Positions 1-11,000 of a DNA stretch of 64,000 nucleotides are shown piece by piece. Location of the stretch: contig OX359247.1 in NCBI GenBank assembly GCA_947179485.1, forward strand, positions 44,427,131 to 44,491,130, given 5' to 3'. The DNA comes from Allacma fusca (lineage: Eukaryota > Arthropoda > Collembola > Symphypleona > Sminthuridae). The notes beneath the pieces were generated by a model, which worked only from the letters and a program-made list of their open reading frames with translations, made no database searches and was not told where the DNA came from. Positions within the stretch are counted from its first letter, which is position 1. Every line of letters starts with the position of its first letter. The position numbers and the translations under genes were made by a program.

Positions 1-655
1 TGAATCAAACCGAAAATTTTGAATTGAATTGAAAGATTGGGACCACTAGTTTATGAATTTCTTTAAAAAGTTGCATTAATAAAACAGGATGATAATAATA
101 ATCATTTATACTAATTAATAACATTTAAGAACACAATCTGGCTAAAGTAACCTAGTCTTACCAGCACGGAGTAGAATTTTTGTATTCGTTGACATTATTT
201 TTAGAAAATTACGGCAAACGTTAACTAAATACGAGAACATTAGGTAATGTTTTGTAGAAAATAATAAAAATGTCGTCTTCACAAACTTGAATCTAATTAT
301 AATCAATGCCACATATAATGATACAAAGCATGCATGATGATATCTACTATACATGATAAAATAGCCATGTCAATATCTTGTAGGCAGTTGAATGGAAATG
401 TTTTTCGTGATTCATTATTCCTTAAAATAATTCAAGAGCTACACTTTTGTCTATAAAAAGATAAAATTCCCCAACTGGTTTAAACTTGTGTGAAGTAGTT
501 TCCTTTCACCTGACCTTTCGTGCTGATTCAGGGACAATATTAGTTTTTAACCCTTCATGCCTTCACTCTTCAATGGAGAGTTAAAAAATAGTTTTTCCAG
601 AAAAACCCACGAGTTTTTTTAGTCAAGCACACTCACCACCGTTTTTATCCTCAAG
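1..655. other. Upstream intergenic sequence, no gene seen
   Basis: AT-rich DNA with no convincing exon. Short open frames here, such as the one on the minus strand at 142-354, have no signal, splice or homology support. Confidence 0.6.
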
Positions 656-662
656 TATAAAA
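656..662 (+). promoter_or_regulatory. TATA box of the Gly/Ser/Ala-rich secreted protein gene
   Basis: A perfect TATAAAA lies 108 bases before the ATG at 770. That spacing would leave a 5' untranslated leader of about 80 bases. Confidence 0.6.
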
Positions 663-769
663 TGAACGACACCCCTCCTTTTTCATCAAATCATTTTTGT
701 ATTTCAACCCAGCTCCAAGCTGACTAGCTCTTTTAAGTAACCATTTGAAAAACTTGAAAGTTTCTTAAG

Positions 770-1377
770 ATGAATAACTTTTTCAAAGTTTTTCTACTCG
801 TAGCATTATTTTATTGCCACTCCGTCACCAGCGTCCCTCTGACCAAAGAAGGTAAGAATTTCAATCTCAACTAAATCAATTGTTTAACCAATTAACATAC
901 AAACGCACCTGGAATATTTTGAGTGCTCCCTTGACAATCCATCATTGGCTATTTTTCCACCAGTACACAGAACTTCTTCTATAATGATCATTGGAAATTG
1001 AATTTTCATTGCCAAGACAATTTGTGCTAAATTTTGATTGTTTTGACATATTTTCAGGGCTCTTATTAGACCTTGTAAGACACGGGAGGAGCTTTGGAGT
1101 CAGTAACAGCAGAGCTCAAGCAAATTCGGGATCCTTTCCACCTTACGGTGGTAGTTTTAGCAATTCAAGAGCATCAGCAAATGCCATGTCCGGGGGTTTT
1201 GGGTTTGGACCAAGTTCTAGCATAGCTTCCGCATCAGCATTAGCTAATTCTGGTGGATTCGGCCCAGGGTTTCGAAGCTCACAAGCAGTTGCTAATGCAG
1301 ATGCAAACTCCTTTGGATTCGATAACTCCCAGTCATCAGCTATAGCGGAAGCTAATGCTAATTCCTATGGGTTCTAA
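770..1377 (+). CDS. Small secreted Gly/Ser/Ala/Asn-rich repeat protein (two exons)
   Basis: Exon 1 is 770-851 and exon 2 is 1058-1377. The phase-1 intron has GTAAGA and TTTTCAG ends, and the product is 133 residues. Exon 1 encodes a classic signal peptide (MNNFFKVFLLVALFYCHSVT) and a short VPLTKE linker. Exon 2 encodes a low-complexity mature chain built from loosely repeated blocks. Each block has alternating Ser/Ala/Asn and then a Gly-Phe cap (ANSGGFG, ANSFGF, ANSYGF), rather like silk or cuticular glycine-rich proteins. No catalytic domain is visible. A TATA box lies upstream and an AATAAA at 1549-1554 downstream. The start is the first ATG after the TATA box. The role is not known; a structural or coating protein is an inference from composition. 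The next gene at 2933 has the same two-exon layout. Confidence 0.8.
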
Positions 1378-2932
1378 TTTTTAACCTTAACCTTGCCGGA
1401 TGGGACAGTCCACATTCTTACATCATCTAACAATAAGTGGATTGATAAGAACCTTATAGAGACAGAAAAGGCTACTAGAGACACAAGACTTGTTCACCAA
1501 AACAATGTACTTAAAATGTAAAAAAAAATAATGTGATTTAGAATCAGCAATAAATAGAACCTCTTATAACAGTATAAAATATTCGTGACCCTTTAATTAG
1601 ACGTTATTTCCATTTTCTCATGACAAATTGCATAAAATATCTTAAAAATGCTCAACTGTACTTAATCTCAATTTACTTATGAGAATGTAGTACTTACACG
1701 TACCAAAACCAATTATTATTTCCAGACTCTACAATAAGTAAATTATTGTTGCTATTTAAGTGAATTATGAGATTAATTTTGGTTGTTGTAGGTACTATTA
1801 TATCAATAGTATTCATTTACTCCGTGCATTTTCTTAATGATTCTTGAGCTGTGATTTACAGTGGATGTGAAACTTAATGCGGGTTGATATAGTCAACATA
1901 ATTTTCGGTTCCTTGGAACGTTTTTGGAGAAACAGATTCATTTCTTTAATATATAACAAAAGTTTGGACATCAAATATTTACGAATCAAAATATGAATGA
2001 ATCACTTTATACCTATATCCTATAACACTACATATGTAATTACATACCTGATAAATTTTAGAATAGAGCATGAATAAACCTTGAGACGAGGGATACATTC
2101 ATTATTTTTTACCTTACAATTAGTACGTGCAAACGTAATTCAGCTGATTGCATTATGTCTCAATACGTTTGGAGATGCATTTAAGGATCTCAGATCATTT
2201 TTCCTTGTTTTTAATTTCCAGCTTTATCCATCCTCGTAGAAATGTTATAGCATTTCAGCTTTACTTCTAAACGTCTCACCTCTCTGGTGCTATGTTAAGA
2301 TAAATGTCAGAATTTAATTTAATTGAAATTACAATACATATCTATCTGTATCCAAGAAGTCCCTTGTATATTTCCAAACAAAGAGTATATGTATACATGT
2401 TTTTGCATATGTGCGTATGTCACACATATGTCAATATTTTTAACTCACATTAAGTTGTTTCAGAAATATATACAGGAATTGTATTATTATTTGGATGCAC
2501 AAGTTCAGTCAAACGTATAATACTGAAAATGTCCTCAAATTAAGTGTTTACGACGGTATAAATCTGATAGTAAGTATACACATCCACATTTTAAATTGCA
2601 TCCAACAAATAGGTAAAGGCTTAAAACTCCTGAAACTCATTTTCTATTCTGAGTCTTCGTCTAAACTGGTAATGACATATTATGTCTGCGAGGTAGACCA
2701 TGGCTTTAAAAGGTCAAACAGGATACTGCCTCTTAAATTGTTTACATTCTAATTTTTAGGTACTTTCTTGGAAAACCCTCAACTATAAGTTCCAGAACCA
2801 CCCCCTGTTTTATTTTAAGGTTTTATTTGTTAGTCAAGTGTTGATCCTGGACACTAAAACACTCACTTCCTCACCCAAACACATTACTTGCTTGGCACCA
2901 GAGGAGCGGAAAGAACTTCCCAGAGCTAAACC
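1378..2932. other. Intergenic sequence between two small secreted-protein genes
   Basis: Contains the AATAAA at 1549-1554 for the upstream gene. The rest is AT-rich with no supported exon. Open frames at 2323-2520 and 2495-2752 show no codon or domain signal and were not accepted. Confidence 0.6.
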
Positions 2933-3361
2933 ATGTATTTAACTTTAAAGACTGGAATAATTCTGGTGACACTCTGTACCAGCATTTCTAGTCTCCCTGT
3001 GACCTTTAGCCCTGACAGTAAGTAACAGTAAAGACATACTTTACTTGCAAAACATCAAACTATTTAATTACTTTTTCGTCTTTCTTGGTCAGCTGGATTT
3101 TTCCCAAAGAGTTTTGTATATAGGATTGTTTTACCAATATTATTGCTAAATTGTGTCATAATTACCGTTCCAGACTCTCCTGTTTCCGGTATTGACACCA
3201 GCAACATGGACTCGATCAGGCAGGGAAAGCAGTACTTTGGAGGATATCTGGGCTATGGAAAATCTCCATCTTCAGGAGTTCAAGGCTTTCCTGGGAGCAA
3301 TCGAAGGAGCGGTTTGTATGATAGCTATTCTGCTAAAGCAGGATTTAAATTTATGTTTTGA
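2933..3361 (+). CDS. Small secreted Gly/Ser-rich protein (two exons)
   Basis: Exon 1 is 2933-3017 and exon 2 is 3174-3361, joined by a phase-1 GTAAGT...CCAG intron; the product is 90 residues. The N-terminus is a signal peptide (about the first 21 residues, ending SISS) followed by LPVTFSPD. The mature part has a Gly/Tyr/Ser-rich middle (YFGGYLGYGKSPSSG) and a basic NRRSG stretch before a hydrophobic FKFMF end. The exon sizes, the phase and the position of the intron just after the signal peptide match the gene at 770, so the two may be diverged relatives. No known domain is recognised. A secreted structural or antimicrobial-like peptide is possible but unsupported. Confidence 0.7.
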
Positions 3362-3582
3362 GGTTATACAAATTATATGCACCGTACTGTAACATTAAGT
3401 GAGATGTGGTTGTTGTAGAGTTATTAAATCCGTCAACACGGTTTAAAAAATAAGTATTGTCAATAATTTATTTCCCAGCATGAAAGAAAAAGTCAAAATA
3501 AATAAAAACAAAAAGAATAACAACAGGGATTAATCCCAAGTAAGAAATTTGAGGCTATCAACTAGGATTATAATCTTAGAAA

Positions 3583-4191
3583 TTATCCTTGGGTGGAGAT
3601 GAGAGCGGGCCCTTGTTGGGTAGAAACGAGAGTTTGGGGTTGTTGCTGAACACTGACCTGTTGACCGCCCTGAATAGACACTTGAGTTCCTTGGGGAACT
3701 AGGAGGGTTTGCACCTGAGGTGGAGGTGGTGGGGGTCCTGGGGGAGGTGGCCTCATGTTAGCCCTATAATGATTTCCAAAGGATTATAAATCCGAAATGC
3801 CAGTTTGGATGGAACTACAATTTGAATGTAGGATTATAAAATCTTACGTGAGAGAAAACACTGGGAAGAGCAACTTCTCATCATCGGTCTGGTTTGGATT
3901 CGCATTCTCAGCGTTGCTCTCAACGGGTTCCTTAGCGGGCTGGGCCGGAGAAGACACCTCTTCTTTCACCTCTTCTCCCAAAGGTTTGGAGTAAGCGGTG
4001 GAGAGAACCTATTTGAAGGAAATAAATCAAAGGGATGTCACATCAGCACAAAGCCACAAGTTCATAAAGCATTACTTCTAACAAAATTATTTAAAAAAAA
4101 ATAAACTTCTTAAAATTTCAAATTTGAGAAAAAATTATTGAAAATGTACACGCACAAGTAAAAGGAGGAAAGCGGAGTATTTGGAAACCAT
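3583..4191 (-). CDS. Secreted Pro/Gln-rich protein, copy 1 (three exons)
   Basis: Read on the minus strand: exon 1 is 4156-4191 (36 bases), exon 2 is 3848-4008 and exon 3 is 3583-3763; the product is 125 residues. The 36-base first exon gives only MVSKYSAFLLLL, and the signal peptide is completed by exon 2 (VLSTAYS). An acidic Glu/Pro/Asn-rich propeptide-like segment ends in DDEKLLF. Exon 3 encodes a polyproline run and then Val/Gln repeats (QVSVQQQPQTLVSTQQG). The first donor is GTGCGT, the other splice sites are standard, and a minus-strand AATAAA lies at 3467-3472. It is paralogous to the gene at 6122-6804, exon by exon and in the promoter. The function is unknown. The layout resembles a secreted precursor with a disordered tail. 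Confidence 0.75.
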
Positions 4192-4293
4192 TGTGGAAAT
4201 TTTGTCCGATAGAAAATTTTGGGAATATTTTTCAAACTAATACTTTAGACAAGGAGTCAAATGGAACTGATAATTTGAACAGAGTTGGAGAAG

Positions 4294-4302
4294 CCTTTTA
4301 TA
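4294..4302 (-). promoter_or_regulatory. TATA box of Pro/Gln-rich gene, copy 1
   Basis: TATAAAAGG on the minus strand, about 105 bases before the ATG at 4191. The paralogue at 6804 has the matching element at 6920-6929 at a similar distance. The surrounding upstream sequence is also similar, so the promoter was duplicated with the gene. Confidence 0.6.
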
Positions 4303-6121
4303 TGGAAAGTGTCTGCTGAATTGGGTGATGTGAAGGAAGTACCGTATGGAAGAATTGATTGTATTCTCATGAGCTTTCCGTTAAGTACATGAAGAAATGT
4401 ATGTAAATGTGCAGGAACTGGGAACTTCCATTCTATTGATACTTTATCTTAGCTCTGCTGGAATTCTGACTGTAATCGTAACGGGGATTTATTTTCTGTT
4501 ACCCGAGTGTCCCATAAAAGTGCCTTTTGAGCTCTTCTAAAATAGACACATTAAATAGGACGGGAAATCCGTTAAATATGTACTTGTGTTACACAAAAGA
4601 GGAGGTTTTATTGTGTTGACATGATTTAATTACTACAAGCATACTCGCATAACTATGTACAAGAAAATAATTTGAATGAGTCATTTCATTAGTTTGGCTA
4701 CATGCTCATTTTATGCTTGTGATATAAACAATCTATAACAACCAACAAGGAGACTAGCATAACTGTTCCAAAAAAAAAAATTATTAAAATTTGCTCAGCT
4801 AGTACCTACAGGTATTTCGGAACATTTCATTACTGCCACTTTTTGATCAGAGAGCGTGAAAATTTGTACATTTTAAAAATTCAACAACGGGGATAACCCT
4901 ATATTTTTATAAACCTACACGGGAAAGCACATATTTTACGTTATTTATAGGAATCCTTTTTCTGTTTATGCGGATATTTATTAGCACTTAGAAAAAAAAA
5001 TCGCGAGTGTTCAAGTACAATCAGTACCCTTCGTCAGACGTTATAAATGTTATTTTCTATAACAAATTGCAGATTTCTTAGTTAGGTCAAAATTTGATTA
5101 AAACAAAAAACTATGGCAGATAAATATGAATCATGTCAGTTCTTCCTGGTTTGTTTCTTTTTTAAATATTGGTCAACTCTCAGCCAGATGTCAGTGACGA
5201 CTTAACTGGCTGGACTGGCAGCAATAGCCTCTTGCTAAAATTCTCATAAACCAAGCTCGAGCTAAAATTTTAAGATGGTGAGGTTAATGTTATCCTACCT
5301 ATTACAATACTAATGGGATCAATGTGATTTTTCCTAACTATTTTTTGTAATTTGTCTCAAAATTAAGATTGTGCGGAATAGGGATTTGTCTCAAAATGAA
5401 CATTGCGTGGAATAGCAATTTGTCTCAAAATGAACATTGAGTGGAATAGGAATTTGTCTCAGAATGAACATTATGCGGAATAGCAATTTGTTTTAAAATT
5501 GCAAAAAAAGAGCAAAGAATTGAACGGAATGAGACGTTTTTGAAAAATTTACGCTGTGCAAAATTGGTATTTTTAATTTGAACTCAATATTTTTTTAATA
5601 CACGCCCCCAATTTTTCAAAGTGTTTCATTTCTCCAGCATAACATTTTTGATGCGACGATCAATGGAATGAAGCAAAAAGGGATTTTTTTGGAAAACCTG
5701 AATTTTATAAATTAACTATATTTAAGAATTGACCATTGTGAAATGTATGCGCATTCCTATGGACTATATTATAATCAATTATTTATTTTACGACGTGCTC
5801 TTTATCTTTGAAACTATATGTATAATCTCAATATTAGACGCTCTCAAAAAGCATTACGCAATGAAACCGTCTGGTATTTTGTATGTATATAATTATTACA
5901 TGTACATATGTATTCGATTAACATAAATGCTTCAACATGTTTTTAAAATATGTATCACTAATGATTTATTTTAGAGCCAGTAAAAAGGAATCACAATAAA
6001 TAAAAACAAAGTTTTAATATGACAATACCTATCATAGTAAAGTGTCAACAATAATGATTTAACGAGTCCCAAAGAAGCAATAAATATTTGAGAATGTCAA
6101 CAGCAAGTTTAGGAATATCCA
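4303..6121. other. Intergenic sequence between the two Pro/Gln-rich genes
   Basis: Holds the duplicated promoter flank of copy 1 and the 34-bp tandem repeat at 5351-5486. The rest is AT-rich with no accepted exon; an open frame at 5729-5926 has no support. Confidence 0.55.
5351..5486. repeat. 34-bp tandem repeat, four copies
   Basis: The motif TTTGTCTCAAAATGAAC recurs at 5351, 5385, 5419 and 5453, exactly 34 bases apart, each time followed by a GGAATAG segment. It fades after the fourth unit, where TTTGTTTT begins at 5487. It lies in intergenic DNA with no link to a gene. Confidence 0.85.
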
Positions 6122-6804
6122 TTATTTTTTGGCATTAATTAGAGTGGGGCCTGGTCCTTGTAGTTGGTTAGTGATGACAATGGGTCCTGGTTGTTGGCTA
6201 ATAATATTGTTGGATGCTGCTCCTTGCTGTTGGGTGGATATAATAGTGGATCCCCCTCCTTGCAAGGTAGTAACAACAGGGGAAGGTTGTTGTTGAACAG
6301 TGACAGGATGAGTCGTATAAATGGCAACTGGAACACCTGGAGGAACTAGGACAGATGGCCCTTGAGGTGGCGGAGGTTTAGGCGCTTGTGGTTTAATGTT
6401 AGCCCTAATGATTTTCAAACAACAATCATAAATTCGAAATTCAAATTTGTTTAGAACAACAAATTTCAAATTATAATAGAGTGCGAATCTTACGTGACTC
6501 CAAGGGCATTGAAGAACAATTTCTCATCATCAGTATGGCTTGAATCCAATTGATCGGCATTGTCTCCAACAGGCTCCTTAGGGGATTCGGCAGGGGAAGT
6601 CAAATCTTCTTTAGCCTCTTCACTCACAGGTAGGGAATAAGCGGTGGAGAGAACCTATTTCAAACAAAAATTCATTAAACGTATTATTAATAAAATGTCC
6701 AAAACTGGCAAAATCCTCGAGTAGGTAAAATTTTGAAATTGAAGAAAAATACTGAAATTCTCACGCACTATTAAGATTAGGAATGCCGAGCATTTAGAAA
6801 CCAT
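6122..6804 (-). CDS. Secreted Pro/Gln-rich protein, copy 2 (three exons)
   Basis: Minus-strand exons are 6769-6804, 6494-6654 and 6122-6404, giving 159 residues. The signal peptide is MVSKCSAFLILIVLSTAYS, split by the first intron after 12 codons exactly as in copy 1. The acidic segment starts LPVSEEAKEDL and ends DDEKLFF. Exon 3 begins inside a Thr codon, has a Pro-rich start (KPPPPQGPSVLVPPGVPV), then repeats rich in Gln, Gly, Ile and Thr. The first two exons are the same length as in copy 1 (36 and 161 bases), while the repeat exon is longer (283 versus 181 bases). The N-terminal half is therefore constrained and the tail length drifts. No domain is recognised. Secretion is the only confident inference. 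Confidence 0.78.
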
Positions 6805-6919
6805 TGTGAACTTTTTCCCGAACTTTTGTAACAGTTAGAAATTACTCTTGAAATGTCAATCCTGGATGTTCAGTGGAGAGGGAAAATGAAAATGATGATT
6901 TGGGAAGAGTTGATGTAGT

Positions 6920-6929
6920 CTTTTATATA
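6920..6929 (-). promoter_or_regulatory. TATA box of Pro/Gln-rich gene, copy 2
   Basis: TATATAAAAG on the minus strand, about 116 bases before the ATG at 6804. The position is equivalent to the TATA box of copy 1. Confidence 0.6.
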
Positions 6930-8044
6930 GAAAAACGGCCTTAGGATTTGGGTACTGTGAAGCAAGTACCGTTTGGAAGAATAAACTGATTTCTCACAGG
7001 TTGTGCGTGAGCTTTGTGTTCGAGCGAGGAAAAGTACATAAAAGACCTTACTCTGGATGTGATCGTATAACGGTCTTTACTTTTCTGTCTCCGGGAGGAA
7101 AATGGTATTTGTACTAATTTCGTTCCAAAATTAAGAGTGTCCAGTGATTAATTTCAAGTTCCTCCTCAAATAGACAAATATGTAGGGCAGGAAACCCGCG
7201 AGAGCTGGCTAATAGGAACAGTATGTATATTTCTAGTTAGACGTATAGCGAACGGCCAAAGATATCCAGGTCGGACCTGTGCTTGAATCCTTAATCTAAC
7301 TGGGATGCAGAAGTTACCTGTACATAAGTAATGTTTGTGATGTCCTTAAAATTTTTAGTAACCTCCTAATCACTATAGCTTTTTTTTATTTTAAAATTTT
7401 AATTATATTGTATGGATGGGCATCAATATAGTTTCACATAATAGATATAAATATGAACAAAAGTTTGCTTATGTACATTTGTATGTGTATACGTTTTTAT
7501 TTTATTTAGTGTTTTCAGGGGAAATTTACACTCTTTCAGTAAGAGTAACCTCATCATGTTGCAAATGATTGGAAATGATTTCTAAGAAGAAGAAAAACGA
7601 TTATGCGAAATGAAAAATGTTGGTGACCCAAGAAAACCCTGTAGTTCTTCATAAACTGGAGAGAATATTCTTGAACAGTCTTTTCTCGAGTATAAAATCG
7701 TCTCCAGTAAAAACATCAAAATATGACACTTGTTACAGACATGATGATGGGATGTAGTTTATAATCTAAGGAATAAACGGAAGGCGTTAAAATATTTGAC
7801 ACCTATTTAGAATCGTTATAAACAGTTCTGAAGGAATGTTATCTGTGCAATATTTCGATTATGATCAACAAAACATTTTGCTTCCCGTAAAATGTAAAGT
7901 CGATTTTCAATGTTTATTTAACAGACGAAAACAGATTTTTTTAATAATTGGACAGATCAACTACGTGAATTAACGGGAAAATGATCTGTACCTGTATTGA
8001 TGAGGGTTTGATGGGGAGTTGGAACTGAAGGTATATGTTTCCAA
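6930..8044. other. 3' flank of aminopeptidase copy A (duplicated segment)
   Basis: No gene. Blocks such as CTTACTCTGGATGTGATCGT near 7050 and TAGGGCAGGAAACC near 7180 recur beside copy B (18601-18760), and later blocks recur beside copy C (from 33729). This is the left part of the triplicated segment. Confidence 0.65.
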
Positions 8045-11000
8045 CTATGATAAGTTTTCATTAAACCAAAGAATCATAGCGTTTCCCTCGGCTGACATCC
8101 AATCTGCATTTCGTTTCATCCAAAGAATCGAGTCATTTAAGTTTGGCTGAACCTGGCTGAGAGCATCGCTATTTGAGTCAATACCCAACTGTATCTAAAA
8201 TGTTTAAGAAAGGGCCACTGAGAGGCTGTTGACTGTACAGAGTTTTAGCATTACTGTATTATGCGTGTTCTCAAGCATTTAATTACGAACTGCTGGAGGG
8301 AAATATTTTCAGAGTTACAAACCTGGTCAATTTCCTCTTGGTGAGCTACGTAGAAACTGACAGTGTCCATTACGCTGGCGTATAAGTCAGGAGTTAATAA
8401 TTTATTTCCGAGGTTGTTATTAATGAAGGCAAGTGTTGCTCTACGTCCGGAAGGATGTGAAGCTAACATACGGAGCAAACGAGAACGATCAGGATCTGCA
8501 ATTCCGCTTTCTGGAGTAATTGCATCAAGGTAAAGCCTATAAGCATTTTAAAAGAAGAAACTATACATTTTACAAATCTCAAGCCCAATGTACATATGAG
8601 GAATACCGGTGCAATCTATGGTACATAATTACTAATTAGTAACTTATCTTAAATTCTCAACCATTTTGGAGTAAGCAATTTTGCAAAATAGCCGTTGTTC
8701 ATCTATGTACTATGTGTTGATATATGTAACCCTAAAATACAGAGAAATAAATTGCTTACGCATCCACAATGCTCCCTTCCTTTGCACATCCAAGAGCGCT
8801 TAGATATTTAGCTTTTAGGGTGGGATCGGCTTCGCGCTTGTAATTGTCGTAAAAGAACTGAAAGGCCTCAGATGCTGAAGAAGGATTAGAAATAGCCCCG
8901 CAGTACATAATACCCTGAATATCAGTGGGGATACTACAATATTCAAATGAATTTTACAATTAGTATAAATGTGTAGCATATCAAGAAGCACTATAATATT
9001 ACATCACATGAAATTAAACGTTGTAATAAATTGTCTGTAAGTACGGATTTATTCCATCACTAGAATCCTTCCAAGATTTGAATAGAGAACTAGCATAATT
9101 AAGGCAGCCAGTATGCTCTAAAGCACAAGCCCTGTCCAAGAGAATACCTCTTAAAATTACATCTGTCCCCTTAGCTCCTGCTGCTTGCTCCAATCCAATT
9201 AATTTCAATGCATTCTCAATTTTGGGTAACATGTAGTTCTGAAATAAGCATCAACCTTATTACAAAGAAGCACCTTCAAGGGCGATAATTAAAGCAAATT
9301 AATAACTTATTACTTTGAAAGTAGATGCAGCACTACTTATCCCAGGGAAAGTGGTGAAAGCTTTGCTCAAATGTCTGTTGAGTAAAGTCCAAGCGGACAG
9401 AGTGGTTTCCTGACCCAGATACTTCGTTAGGAGCAAAGCTTGCGTAACATCTACGTAGTCTATTTCAATAATCAAGAAAACAAATTTATCAAGCTTTCAT
9501 AACATTCCCAATTCTTCTTACAATTAGTTGCAATGAGAAATTTCACATTAATTGTATTAAATATTAAAACAGATACTAATATTTTGCTTGATTAAACAGA
9601 CATAGTTGGAAGCTGGAAATTACACTCACTCTGTAAGATATATGTAAATTAAGTCTGTAATCTAAAACATACCTGCAGCAGCAAAATTAAAGTAGTTGTC
9701 AATGAGCTGCGAGCGGGTCAGGGGAGAAATGACACTTGCATTAGTTATCAGTTGGTTCACAATTTCCGTGAGCATATCTTCGCTGTAGAGTACCCTGTAA
9801 AATCCTGGATAAGGAAGATGCATTTAGTCATTATTATATTGTTTCATTAATGCATTAGATTTCATAAACAACTTACTCGTATCATTGAAATACGAAACTC
9901 ACCTGTTGAATCAGCGTTAAGAATTAACCAGTCACCAGCATCAGCCTCATCAACGTTGTAACTTACACTTAACTGATTATTTCGCAACCAAAGTTTGGGT
10001 TTCTTATCGAGGAAATCCGGCCTAGATCCAGATACTACGGATATTGGTATGTTCCAAAAACCTTCAGTTTGAACGGAGTCGGAAGCTTTATTGTTTCCCA
10101 TGTACTTTTCCTAATGAAAGCGTCAAATTCAAGGAGTGTTGTTGCCAATGGTTTTATTATTATTATAATAGTATGTATTAAATCGGAGTATACACCCTTG
10201 CCATGAGATTTTTGATAAATACGTACTTGAGAGATGTAGAATCTGGTTTTAGAGATTTTGGTTATACGAACCAAAGGATAACCAGACTGGAGAGTCCAGG
10301 TGTCCAGAATGTCTTTGATTGTTAGATCGGCGGGAAGAAACCCCTGGATAGTGTGCAAATACTGGAAAAGATCATCTTGCTCTGCATTCGAGTATTTTCT
10401 ACAAGTGAAGAAAGTTCGGATAATTCTTAGACATGCCTTATATTTACTACGCCCAATCTTCCGTTTACCAGCTTGTAAATTGTCATCATAAACCATAATT
10501 TATTTACTGGGAGCTTCAGACCATAAGAGTTTTATTTGTATGAATTTAAAAGCAAGGAACTCATTACGTTAACCCCTGGATAGTGTGCAAATACCGGAAA
10601 AGATCATCTTGCTCTGCATTCACAAGGGAAGGTAAGTTGGGGTAATTCTTAGAAGGATTTCGTATTTACTACGCTCAGTCCTCCGTTTACAAACTTGTAA
10701 ATTCTCATTATAAACCATAATGCATTTAGTAGGGGATTCAGACTGCATGAATTTAAAAGCAAGGAGCTGATTACGTTCCCTCCAGATAAGTTGCGAGTGC
10801 TGTGTGAAACACTTCCCGACCGTAGATATTCTCAACCATCCGAATCACAGACGCTGACTTCTGGTATGAAATGGTATCAAAAACTGCTGAAATCTCTGTA
10901 GGAGTCTCCGCTGAGTTGTGAATCGGGTGAGCGTAACGACCCTCGTCAGAGGTAAATGCCGGAACCAGTGAGTCAATGTAAAATCTTATGTGCAAAAATC

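Noticed and set aside
10300..10491. Plus-strand 63-codon frame, also present at 21469 and 37998
   Set aside because: It is the antisense shadow of aminopeptidase exon 9, conserved only because the exon is.
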